Numbered from the stretch's first letter, positions 1 to 6,057 are shown. The stretch: 7,254 nt of DNA from Gammaproteobacteria bacterium (GCA_029859555.1 JAOUCV010000103.1:1-7254), one strand, 5' to 3'. Numbers and translations are program-made. The notes: generated by a model not told the origin, from the letters alone.

Positions 1-374
1 ATACTGATGAAGATGGCTTGCTCGATAGTGTCGAGACTGGTACCGGCATTTATGTCAGTGTGACTGATACCGGCACTGATCCGGCTCTTGCTGATACAGA
101 CGGTGATGGTTTGAATGACGGTGAAGAAGTGGATAACGGCTCCAACCCAGTCGATAACACCTCGTGGCCAAATTATGCCGATGGCGACCTGAATGCGGAT
201 GGCAATGTGAATGCGGGTGATTACCTGATCGCTCACCGCATCGTACTGGGAATGTTAACTGCCACCCCGGTACATCTTTCGCACGGCGATATGTATCCGG
301 TGGGGACTCCAAACGGCACGATCAACCTGTCTGACCTGATATTGATCCAGAAGGCGGTGATTGCCGCGCCTTGA
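1..374 (+). CDS. Secreted calcium-binding protein, C-terminal fragment with TSP3-like repeats and a dockerin-like domain (5' partial)
   Basis: The frame is open from the left edge (first full codon at base 3) to a TGA at 372-374, giving 123 residues of a longer protein. Residues 1-11 and 31-43 carry Asp/Gly-rich thrombospondin type 3-like calcium loops (DTDGDGLNDGEE is clearest). Residues 60-83 (GDLNADGNVNAGD followed by a helix) match one dockerin type I duplicated segment. Residues 94-121 (GDMYPVGTPNGTINLSD, then LILIQKAVIA) form a second segment with an enlarged calcium loop. Such domains are extracellular: dockerins bind cohesins, and TSP3 repeats form calcium-stabilised stalks. No catalytic domain is visible because the N-terminal part lies outside the window, so the protein's function is unknown. 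The gene is convergent with the antiporter gene downstream. Confidence 0.85.
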   Translation, partial: TDEDGLLDSVETGTGIYVSVTDTGTDPALADTDGDGLNDGEEVDNGSNPVDNTSWPNYADGDLNADGNVNAGDYLIAHRIVLGMLTATPVHLSHGDMYPVGTPNGTINLSDLILIQKAVIAAP

Positions 375-409
375 TATCTGACGAATCGCAGACGAGGTCC
401 GCTACTATT

Positions 410-438
410 AAAAAAGTCCAACTCACGCGGACATTTTT
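410..438. terminator. Possible bidirectional terminator between convergent genes
   Basis: An A-run followed by GTCC (410-419) faces GGAC followed by A and a T-run (429-438) across a 9-base loop. Read in either direction this gives a short stem followed by at least five T. A competing stem pairs GTCCGC at 397-402 with GCGGAC at 427-432. The position between two convergent stop codons (374 and 447) suits a shared terminator. The GC part of the stem is only 4-6 bp, so the call is moderate. Confidence 0.4.
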
Positions 439-446
439 CCTTGTCG

Positions 447-1616
447 TTAATCTTTTCTGAGCCGGTCACTGACAGCGATAGGTGTCGGATAGCTAAGCAT
501 GATCAGGTAAGAGGATACGATAAACGTAATGAGTGTGGTCGTTTGTATCAGGTAGGAGGCTTTCGCGCCAATGGCGCCGGTATTGAGCGCCAGTACAGCG
601 ATCATGAGAGAGAACTCACTGACCTGTCCGAGTCGCACACCCACTTCATTGGGTAATCCACCCACTTCTCCCGATTTCTTCAGCAACCAGGAAAATACCA
701 CGGGTTTACAGGCCAGCATTAACAGCGCGATGATAGAGGCGGGCAATATCACTTCAGGCAGTATGTTGATATTGAAGCCTGCGCCCAGCGAAAAGAAAAA
801 CATGATCAGGAAGAAATCCCTGAGAGGTTTGAAACTTTCAGCAATAAACAGTGCAATCGGGTTTGTTGCCAGTGCAACACCTGCAATAAATGCACCGATC
901 TCATGGGATAGCCCCAGTAGTTCAGCCAGCTGTGCCACGCCAAGGCACCAGCCGATTGCAGTAAGGAAGATATACTCCTGGATAGTGTCAAAACGTTTAA
1001 TCAGTCGTTGCAGTACGTAACGCTCAAACAACAGTGAAAATATCACCAGCGCGGGAAGTGACACCGCCAGTGATGCGACCTGTTTCCACTCCATGCCGGA
1101 TTGCGAGAAACCTTCGAGCACCAGCAAAATACCGATGGCAAGGATGTCCTGCAATAGCAGTATACTGATCATTACCTGGCCGACATGACGGTGATGCAAT
1201 GCTGTCGTCGGCAACAGCTTCAGGCCGATGATGGTGCTGGAAAACATCATCACAGAACCGATTACGACACTTTCATGCAGGCTAAATCCAAATGCCTGGC
1301 TGATGCCAAACCCGACCGCACCAAACACCAGTGAGCTGACAACAGTTACCACGATGGCTTCACGCAGCATGCGTACCAGTTGTGCAGGTTGTAAATTGAG
1401 TCCCAGCAGAAATAACAGAAACATGATGCCGATGTTACCAATCTCCCGGATGATGTCCGGGTCATTTACCAGCTGGAATCCCCAGGGGCCGACGAGGCCG
1501 CCAAGCAGGATATAGGCTACCAGCAGTGACTGGCGCGCGAACAATGCCAGTGCAGCCAGCACGGCAGCACCGGTAAAGATCAGGAATATGGAGAAAATTA
1601 TCGAATCTTCAAGCAT
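447..1616 (-). CDS. CPA2-family monovalent cation:proton antiporter, membrane domain only (KefB/RosB-like)
   Basis: This 389-residue, strongly hydrophobic protein should exchange Na+ or K+ for H+ across the inner membrane. It matches the Na+/H+ exchanger fold of the CPA2 family. An early helix with EIGNIGIMFLLFLLGLNL is at 58-75. The ion-site motif LLQD is at 154-157, with Gln156-Asp157 in the place of the paired residues of CPA2 transporters. SHEIGAFIAG is at 237-246, a Lys-Pro in a late helix at 304-305, and GQVSEF at 330-335. The chain ends just after the last helix, so the cytosolic RCK/TrkA-N nucleotide-binding domain of full-length KefB/KefC is absent. Start is ATG at 1616, with AGGA about ten bases upstream. 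The gene lies 108 bp downstream of the regulator gene on the same strand and may be read with it or separately. The ion transported cannot be told from sequence. Confidence 0.9.
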   Translation of the reverse strand: MLEDSIIFSIFLIFTGAAVLAALALFARQSLLVAYILLGGLVGPWGFQLVNDPDIIREIGNIGIMFLLFLLGLNLQPAQLVRMLREAIVVTVVSSLVFGAVGFGISQAFGFSLHESVVIGSVMMFSSTIIGLKLLPTTALHHRHVGQVMISILLLQDILAIGILLVLEGFSQSGMEWKQVASLAVSLPALVIFSLLFERYVLQRLIKRFDTIQEYIFLTAIGWCLGVAQLAELLGLSHEIGAFIAGVALATNPIALFIAESFKPLRDFFLIMFFFSLGAGFNINILPEVILPASIIALLMLACKPVVFSWLLKKSGEVGGLPNEVGVRLGQVSEFSLMIAVLALNTGAIGAKASYLIQTTTLITFIVSSYLIMLSYPTPIAVSDRLRKD

Positions 1617-1691
1617 TACCGACCCATCCTAGCGTCAGTAAAGATCAAAATAAAGAACTATGGTTTGCCCGCGAAGTAACAGACGCCAGCA

Positions 1692-1716
1692 CACCAAAAA
1701 CCGGTAAATAGCGGTG
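1692..1716 (-). terminator. Weak terminator candidate after the regulator gene
   Basis: On the minus strand, just after the regulator's TAA, ACCG and CGGT can pair across an eight-base loop and are followed by TTTTT and then GGTG. The stem is only 4 bp, so it could be a partial terminator separating the regulator from the antiporter gene, or chance. Confidence 0.25.
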
Positions 1717-1724
1717 GAGGCAGC

Positions 1725-2396
1725 TTAGCTGATTTCGTTAAAGAACAGGGCCAGGTGCAAACGGTTTTCTATGTTCAACTTGCGAAATATAGCGCTCAGG
1801 TGTGCCTTGACTGTACGTTCTGATATATCCAGTTCGCGTGCAATCACCTTGTTATTACCACCGAGATGTACCATTTTTGCAACTTGCAGTTCTCTGGGGG
1901 TCAGGTGTGCAACTGATTCAGCACCGGAACCCCCAGGCTTTAACCCGGCGGAACTGTTTTCACGGGCAAGTTCCCCGATGAGTTGTGTAATCAATTGCCT
2001 TGGAACCCATATCTCGCCATGACAAACGGCATGTACGGCCTTGATGAGCAGGTCCGGCTTGATTTCTGTATCACAAAAACCGTGTGCACCGGTCTTGAAT
2101 AACAGCATTTCATCGACCGGGGTTTCGGTTGTTCCTTTCAGGACGATGATGCGCGTATGCGGCGTTTTTTTCAGTATCTTTCCAATCGTTTCCGGGAGTG
2201 AATCGCTAAACAGCGATGGATCAAGGATAACGAGATGGGGATGTGTCTCGGCTATGCAGTCACAGGTAGCTGTTGCCTGGTCCATAATTGCGGTTGCAAA
2301 TACATCAGCGAGAATTTCTTCGTACCGTGTTGCCAGTGTTTTGTTACTGCTCGCAATCAGAATACTGGCTTTGGTGTGCGCGTCACTCGCTGGCAT
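1725..2396 (-). CDS. NarL/LuxR-type DNA-binding regulator with a degenerate receiver domain
   Basis: A 223-residue transcription regulator with an N-terminal receiver-like domain (about 11-130), a linker, and a C-terminal LuxR-type helix-turn-helix (about 163-220). The HTH shows the standard LTPRE at 165-169 and the recognition helix region ISERTVKAHL at 191-200. The receiver is unusual. The acidic pair expected after strand 1 is Ser-Ser (ILIASSNK, 12-19). Asp59 is kept in VILD at the phosphoacceptor position. The Ser/Thr after strand 4 aligns with Lys87, and the conserved Lys of strand 5 aligns with Thr110. I infer that it is not controlled by ordinary phosphorylation. GGGAG seven bases before the ATG is a good ribosome site. 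The ATG lies inside the end of an upstream 38-codon ORF, suggesting translational coupling. Its targets are unknown. Confidence 0.85.
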   Translation of the reverse strand: MPASDAHTKASILIASSNKTLATRYEEILADVFATAIMDQATATCDCIAETHPHLVILDPSLFSDSLPETIGKILKKTPHTRIIVLKGTTETPVDEMLLFKTGAHGFCDTEIKPDLLIKAVHAVCHGEIWVPRQLITQLIGELARENSSAGLKPGGSGAESVAHLTPRELQVAKMVHLGGNNKVIARELDISERTVKAHLSAIFRKLNIENRLHLALFFNEIS

Positions 2397-2499
2397 TGTC
2401 CTGCTCCCTGTTTAAGTCGGTTACCATTCGTGTCATGCGGTTACCCTGATGTGCAAACCAGGCAAGAAATAATAAAAAGCCCATTACTATTAGCAGCAT
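2383..2499 (-). CDS. Small single-pass membrane protein, uncharacterised (38 aa)
   Basis: A short ORF begins with ATG at 2499 and ends with TGA at 2383-2385, overlapping the first 14 bases of the regulator gene. The product starts MLLIVMGFLLFLAWFAHQGN: about 16 hydrophobic residues forming one membrane helix. A basic, polar tail follows (RMTRMVTDLN, then REQDNASE). Two arginines directly after the helix suggest the tail is cytosolic. The overlap with the regulator's start is typical of translationally coupled genes. No clear Shine-Dalgarno sequence precedes the first ATG. The same frame is open for 21 more codons upstream but offers no ATG, GTG or TTG there. I recognise no family. It could tether or sense for the adjacent regulator, but that is inference from position only. 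Confidence 0.45.
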   Translation of the reverse strand: MLLIVMGFLLFLAWFAHQGNRMTRMVTDLNREQDNASE

Positions 2500-2566
2500 A
2501 GGTAAAGCAGGTGCTACGTTATTTTCTTCAGTTAGGTATCGGCCGTTTTCTGAGCAAGTTTAGTAT

Positions 2567-2589
2567 CGGGGAAAGTGCCAGCTGCCCCG
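2567..2589 (-). other. Hairpin in the protease-regulator gap
   Basis: CGGGG at 2567-2571 and CCCCG at 2585-2589 can form a five-pair GC stem with a 13-base loop in the minus-strand transcript, about 30 bases after the protease stop. No T-run follows, so it is not a canonical intrinsic terminator. It could stabilise the 3' end of the protease message or be incidental. Confidence 0.2.
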
Positions 2590-2618
2590 GGATGCGCAAT
2601 ACCACCGTCATCCTGTAG

Positions 2619-3332
2619 CTATTGATGGTAAGACAGCTCCTCGCTGCTGATTCTTGCAATGACTTCCTGCCAGCGACTTAAACGACCTGCGCGGCCAATG
2701 TGTTTGTCGCCGCCAGGTTGCTTTGCCAGCCACAGGTCCGTGCTGTTGAAGCTGTACACAGGCTGCAGGTCATCTCTGCTTGTGGCTGTCTGGATTTCAT
2801 TGACCAGGTTGTCAAGTATCAGGGGAGTCGCATCCGGCGCGGAATAATAGGCCAGTACCATATGTGCCTGCTTCAGCTTTACTGCTTTAACATAGGTCAA
2901 GCGCATGTGTTCAGCAGGGATACCCATTTTCCGCAGCGTAAAGTATTTGGCGATGGAATAGTCTTCGCAGTCCCCCCCGTTGCTGGTCAACATCTGCAAC
3001 GGGGTTGCCCAGTAGTCTTCCTCGCCCCAGTGGTCCTGGTCATTAATAAACTTCATCTTGTTGAAAAAACGGTTAACTACCTGCAGTTTTTGCTGATAGC
3101 CGCTGTTTTTATAGTGATGGATGAGTTTTTCCCAGTTAGCTATGCGCTCATCTGCAAAACCCGGATGTTGCTGTTCCGTTTTATTGATTAGCCGTCCAGA
3201 CATGGGAGCTGACTCGGCAACTGCCTCGCGGTACGTCAACAGGCTTGCCAGGACCGCAGTAACAAACAAGCTGTAACGTGTCCATTCGATGAATTGTGTG
3301 GGGGCTGGGAACATATATCGGCATATTTGCAA
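2619..3332 (-). CDS. LapG-like periplasmic cysteine protease (bacterial transglutaminase-like, BTLCP family)
   Basis: A 237-residue exported protease of the BTLCP (LapG) family. Known LapG enzymes are calcium-dependent periplasmic proteases that cleave the N-terminal retention region of large type I-secreted adhesins, releasing cells from surfaces. The catalytic triad is visible: Cys122 in GGDCEDYSIAKY, His157 in QAHMVLAYY and Asp174 in LILDNLV. Acidic residues around the cysteine (Asp121, Glu123, Asp124) lie in the region where LapG binds calcium. The family motif WGEEDYWATP is at 102-111. The N-terminus has a hydrophobic signal segment (21-34) and an AVA-ES cleavage site near residue 39. 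The start is uncertain: TTG at 3332 follows an in-frame stop directly and has a weak AAGAG eight bases upstream, while ATG at 3314 gives a tidier signal peptide but has no ribosome site. No lapD or adhesin gene is adjacent. Confidence 0.88.
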   Translation of the reverse strand: MQICRYMFPAPTQFIEWTRYSLFVTAVLASLLTYREAVAESAPMSGRLINKTEQQHPGFADERIANWEKLIHHYKNSGYQQKLQVVNRFFNKMKFINDQDHWGEEDYWATPLQMLTSNGGDCEDYSIAKYFTLRKMGIPAEHMRLTYVKAVKLKQAHMVLAYYSAPDATPLILDNLVNEIQTATSRDDLQPVYSFNSTDLWLAKQPGGDKHIGRAGRLSRWQEVIARISSEELSYHQ

Positions 3333-3406
3333 TCAAGGCACTCTTCACACATATCGGCCGTGGTTTGCAGCTGCTTAGACGTTTTTTGCTGTATCAGTGA
3401 TTTCAT
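3236..3406 (-). CDS. Candidate small cysteine-cluster protein (56 aa), uncertain
   Basis: An ATG at 3406 opens a 56-codon frame ending at TGA 3236-3238. It overlaps the first 97 bases of the protease gene in another frame. The middle reads MCEECLDCKYADIC, a CxxCxxC-x5-C cluster (Cys20, 23, 26, 32) of the kind that binds zinc or an iron-sulfur centre. The N-terminal 18 residues are polar and lysine/glutamine-rich. The second half shares DNA with the protease signal peptide and looks less like a designed protein. There is no clear ribosome-binding site. The cysteine spacing, in DNA that otherwise encodes few cysteines, is the only support, so it may well be a chance ORF in a leader region. Confidence 0.2.
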   Translation of the reverse strand: MKSLIQQKTSKQLQTTADMCEECLDCKYADICSQPPHNSSNGHVTACLLLRSWQAC

Positions 3407-3477
3407 GGCAGGTTGCAGCTAATACCCTGATTTTTGCCGCTATATTGTTGGTACCTAAGTCCAATTGTGTCGGTCCT

Positions 3478-3492
3478 GCTTACGACGTAAGC
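3478..3492. promoter_or_regulatory. Perfect inverted repeat, operator candidate between divergent genes
   Basis: GCTTAC-GAC-GTAAGC is a perfect 6-3-6 dyad 29 bases before the lone receiver gene, in the 188-bp gap between it and the divergent protease gene. It lies immediately before a TATAAA at 3504-3509 that resembles a -10 box. The expected -35 position for that box (TTACGA, 3480-3485, 18-bp spacer) falls inside the dyad, so a bound dimer would sit on the promoter. Dyads of this shape suit dimeric HTH regulators. Which protein binds it is unknown. Confidence 0.35.
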
Positions 3493-3520
3493 TGTGTTTG
3501 TCATATAAAAACAACTACTT

Positions 3521-4009
3521 ATGAAAAAAATAAATATAACGGTAATTTGCGTTGGGGATGAGACCTACCCGGGTTGCGTAGACCTGCTGGAGGACTGTCC
3601 GTCAATTAATGTCATCGCCCGGCCAAGCGGATTGAGTGAAGCCGGTGTCTGGGTCGCGCTGGGACGCAGTGATGTACTGCTGATTGATGAGGCCTTGCTG
3701 GAGAACGAGGGCCATGATGCTGTGCGGGATATCCATGCCAGTTTTCCTTCAATCAGATCGTTAATGATTATCGAAAATGAATCACGGCAGGAAATGGTCA
3801 GCGTCCTGTCTTTGGGCGTTCTTGGCGTTATAACGCGTGCCTCGATGACTTCCATGTTGTGCAAGGCAGTTTCGGCAATATTCACAGGTGAAGCGTGGCT
3901 GTCACGCGGCATGGTGCAGCCATTACGCAAGCGACTGGGGCAGGAGAAAGGTCTGGCTGATGTTTCCGGGAAATTGCCGGATTCTCCGGACATGCCCCGT
4001 TTACACTAG
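3521..4009 (+). CDS. Stand-alone receiver-like protein, NarL-type, no output domain
   Basis: A 162-residue protein whose first ~130 residues follow the response-regulator receiver fold of the NarL group. Strand 1 is ITVICVGDE (6-14), with Asp13 as the one clear acidic-pocket residue. DVLLIDEALL (51-60) puts Asp56 at the phosphoacceptor position. The Ser/Thr after strand 4 is replaced by Glu85, and the strand 5 Lys aligns with Arg106. The segment FTGEAWLSR (121-129) resembles the end of receiver domains in LuxR-type regulators and parallels HGEIWVPR in the regulator at 1725-2396. The expected LuxR HTH is missing: the chain ends about 30 residues later in a polar tail, and I see no HTH remnant in other frames downstream. 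The start is ATG at 3521, directly before strand 1, with no Shine-Dalgarno. It may work by protein-protein contact, perhaps with the nearby regulator; this is inference. Confidence 0.7.
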   Translation: MKKINITVICVGDETYPGCVDLLEDCPSINVIARPSGLSEAGVWVALGRSDVLLIDEALLENEGHDAVRDIHASFPSIRSLMIIENESRQEMVSVLSLGVLGVITRASMTSMLCKAVSAIFTGEAWLSRGMVQPLRKRLGQEKGLADVSGKLPDSPDMPRLH

Positions 4010-4095
4010 TGGCCAGCCGCTTCTTGTCATGACGGCGAGACCTTAACAGCAAACTTTTTCCGGCAGGCCGGTAGATGACTGTGCCATACGATTAA

Positions 4096-4120
4096 TTCGC
4101 GACAACAGGCGAAATTCGCC
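4096..4120. promoter_or_regulatory. Nested inverted repeats upstream of lolC
   Basis: GGCGAA-A-TTCGCC at 4108-4120 is a perfect 6-1-6 dyad. The same TTCGC also occurs at 4096-4100, so GCGAA at 4109-4113 can pair with either side. The site lies 26 bases before the lolC ATG. It could be an operator or a leader structure. The rest of the 136-bp gap (4010-4145) holds no gene and no clear terminator. A TCTAAT at 4132-4137 resembles a -10 box but would leave almost no leader. Confidence 0.25.
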
Positions 4121-4145
4121 GAAAGATGTGGTCTAATCGCCGCCT

Positions 4146-5393
4146 ATGTTTCGACCATTCGAGCTCTTTGTCGGCCTGCGCTATACGCATTCCCGGCGTC
4201 GCACCCACTTTATTTCCTTTATATCCATGACGTCCATGCTGGGCATTGCGCTCGGTGTGACGGCATTGATTACCGTGTTGTCTGTGATGAACGGCTTTGA
4301 GAAGGAGCTGAGGGACCGCATTCTTGGCATGGCCTCGCATGCAACTGTGACCACCTACACCGGCAGGCTGCCGGACTGGCAGGGTATGCAGCAGGCGCTG
4401 GCAGACAACGAACGCATTGTTGCCATGGCGCCGTATGTGCGCGGCGAGTCCATGCTGAGTCTGGGTAAGCAGGTCAGCGGTGCCTTGCTGCGTGGTGTGC
4501 TGCCGGGTATGGAGGGTGATGTTTCAGATGTGGTATCACACATCAATGGCGGTGATCTGGGTCTGCTTGAAGAAGGCAAATACAGCATTATTCTGGGAAG
4601 TGAACTGGCGATCGCGCTGGGTGCCGGTATCGGTGATTCCATTACGGTGGTTTCACCGCAGGTGACCATCGGGCCGACCGGGATTATGCCGCGATTGAGA
4701 CGGTTTACCGTCACCGGCATTTTTGAAGTCGGGATGTATGAGTATGACCGTGGTGTGGCGCTGGTACATATAAAGGATGCAGCCAAACTGTTCCGTCTTG
4801 ACGACAATGTCACCGGACTGCGTCTCAAACTGGACGATATCTTTGCAGCACCGAAGATTGCCCGGGCCCTGTCTGCAGAATTACCGCTGGATTACCGCGT
4901 AGAGGACTGGACGCGGCAACATGCGAACTTCTTTCGTGCGGTCAAGACTGAAAAGCGTGTGATGTTCATAATCCTTACACTGATTGTCGCCGTTGCCGCA
5001 TTTAATATTGTCTCTACCCTGGTTATGGTGGTCACAGACAAACGTGCTGATATTGCGATACTGCGAACCCTGGGGGCGTCGCCGGGTTCCATAATGACGG
5101 TCTTCATCATTCAGGGCATTGTGATCGGGGCCATGGGGACGGCGCTGGGTGTGGCAGGTGGCGTTGGTCTTGCCCTGAATGTGGAAACCATTGTTCCGGC
5201 CATAGAGAGCATGTTTAACGTCGAATTTCTTGCGGCAGATGTGTATTACATCAGCGACGTGCCATCGGAGTTGCACTGGAATGATGTCTGGGTCATGGCG
5301 TCGGTGTCGCTGGGGCTCAGCCTGCTTGCGACACTGTACCCCGCCTGGCGTGCAGCCAGTACGCAACCGGCGGAGGCGCTGCGCTATGAGTAA
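4146..5393 (+). CDS. lolC: Lipoprotein-releasing ABC transporter permease LolC (LolC/E family)
   Basis: The 415-residue inner-membrane permease works with the LolD ATPase to extract mature lipoproteins from the inner membrane and hand them to the chaperone LolA. The N-terminus ([12 protein letters not shown], then a helix at about 22-47 ending [11 protein letters not shown]) is typical of LolC/E. A large periplasmic domain spans about 50-270. Further helices lie at about 272-297, 317-345 and 380-400. Features favour LolC over LolE: the C-terminus [20 protein letters not shown] matches the LolC ending, and [13 protein letters not shown] (171-183) sits where LolC has the hook that binds LolA. 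Length is normal for the family. No second permease gene follows lolD, so this may be the single LolF-type permease seen in some gammaproteobacteria, unless lolE is elsewhere. No clear Shine-Dalgarno precedes the ATG. It overlaps lolD by 8 bp. Confidence 0.95.
   Translation: MFRPFELFVGLRYTHSRRRTHFISFISMTSMLGIALGVTALITVLSVMNGFEKELRDRILGMASHATVTTYTGRLPDWQGMQQALADNERIVAMAPYVRGESMLSLGKQVSGALLRGVLPGMEGDVSDVVSHINGGDLGLLEEGKYSIILGSELAIALGAGIGDSITVVSPQVTIGPTGIMPRLRRFTVTGIFEVGMYEYDRGVALVHIKDAAKLFRLDDNVTGLRLKLDDIFAAPKIARALSAELPLDYRVEDWTRQHANFFRAVKTEKRVMFIILTLIVAVAAFNIVSTLVMVVTDKRADIAILRTLGASPGSIMTVFIIQGIVIGAMGTALGVAGGVGLALNVETIVPAIESMFNVEFLAADVYYISDVPSELHWNDVWVMASVSLGLSLLATLYPAWRAASTQPAEALRYE
5372..5376 (+). 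promoter_or_regulatory. Ribosome-binding site of lolD inside lolC
   Basis: GGAGG lies nine bases before the ATG at 5386. This fixes the lolD start within the lolC end (ATGAGTAA overlap) and rules out the long upstream extension of the same open frame, whose product before residue MSNVLE is not LolD-like. Confidence 0.7.
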
Positions 5394-6057
5394 TGTGCTT
5401 GAATGCCGCCAGTTGGCTAAGACCTTTGGTGATGGCGACGTGGCGCTGTGTATTCTGAAAGATGTGGATTTCTGTATTAACAGTGGCGAACGTATTGCCA
5501 TCATGGGTGCTTCCGGTAGCGGCAAGAGTACCTTGCTGCACCTGCTGGGCGGTCTGGATGAGCCAAGCAGTGGCGAGATCAGCATGGCTGGCAAGCGAGT
5601 GAGTTCACTGTCAGCGGTGCAATTGGGCAGGCTGCGGAACAAGACGCTGGGTTTTGTCTACCAGTTTCACCATCTGCTGCCCGAGTTCACCGCCCTTGAA
5701 AATGTCGCGATGCCGCTGCTGATCAGGGGGACAGGTCCGGCAGAGGCTAAGCAGCAGGCAGCCGATTTGCTTGACCGGGTCGGACTGTCTTCGAGGTTGA
5801 CACATAAACCCGGCGAGATGTCCGGTGGCGAACGTCAGCGTGCTGCCATTGCACGCGCGCTGGTCACCCGGCCGGCGTGTGTACTGGCTGATGAACCAAC
5901 CGGCAACCTTGATCGTCATAATGCAGAGCTGGCATTTGATCTGATGCTGGAGTTAAACCGCGAGCTTGATACCAGCCTGCTGGTGGCGACACATGATCCG
6001 CTGATTGCAGATCGCATGGATCGTATTGTGCAACTGGAGGATGGCAAGCTGGTTTAA
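5386..6057 (+). CDS. lolD: Lipoprotein-releasing system ATP-binding protein LolD
   Basis: A 223-residue ABC ATPase that powers LolC-type permeases during lipoprotein release at the cytosolic face of the inner membrane. All nucleotide-binding motifs are intact: Walker [10 protein letters not shown] (41-49), Q-loop Gln93 followed by FHHLLPEF (94-101, characteristic of the LolD/MacB group), signature MSGGERQR (145-152), Walker B CVLADEP (165-171) and the H-loop His203. Length is close to the usual ~230 residues. The frame is open further upstream to 5230, but the ATG at 5386 is preferred: it has GGAGG upstream, begins right before the first ABC strand ([11 protein letters not shown]) and overlaps the lolC stop by 8 bp, indicating translational coupling. 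comEC follows after 57 bp. Confidence 0.96.
   Translation: MSNVLECRQLAKTFGDGDVALCILKDVDFCINSGERIAIMGASGSGKSTLLHLLGGLDEPSSGEISMAGKRVSSLSAVQLGRLRNKTLGFVYQFHHLLPEFTALENVAMPLLIRGTGPAEAKQQAADLLDRVGLSSRLTHKPGEMSGGERQRAAIARALVTRPACVLADEPTGNLDRHNAELAFDLMLELNRELDTSLLVATHDPLIADRMDRIVQLEDGKLV

Noticed and set aside
571..1020. A 149-codon plus-strand ORF inside the antiporter gene.
   Set aside because: It is antisense to the antiporter, whose transmembrane motifs are intact; the sequence is a Ser/Ala-rich shadow.
2528..2611. A 27-codon ORF beginning with ATG seven bases after the protease stop, ending before the small membrane ORF.
   Set aside because: It has a possible CAGG directly before the ATG but no domain, helix or cysteine pattern, and much of it is the hairpin-forming GC segment. 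Not supported as a gene.
4060..4071. CCGG-CAGG-CCGG hairpin after the receiver gene as a terminator.
   Set aside because: The T-run precedes rather than follows the stem, the stem is only four pairs, and on the other strand it is followed by an A-run.
5230..5385. N-terminal extension of the lolD reading frame.
   Set aside because: It lies wholly inside lolC, encodes no ABC sequence, and the ATG at 5386 has a good ribosome site and a typical overlap.
4881..5642. A 253-codon minus-strand ORF across the lolC-lolD junction.
   Set aside because: Antisense to two strongly conserved genes, with unlikely composition and no recognisable domain.
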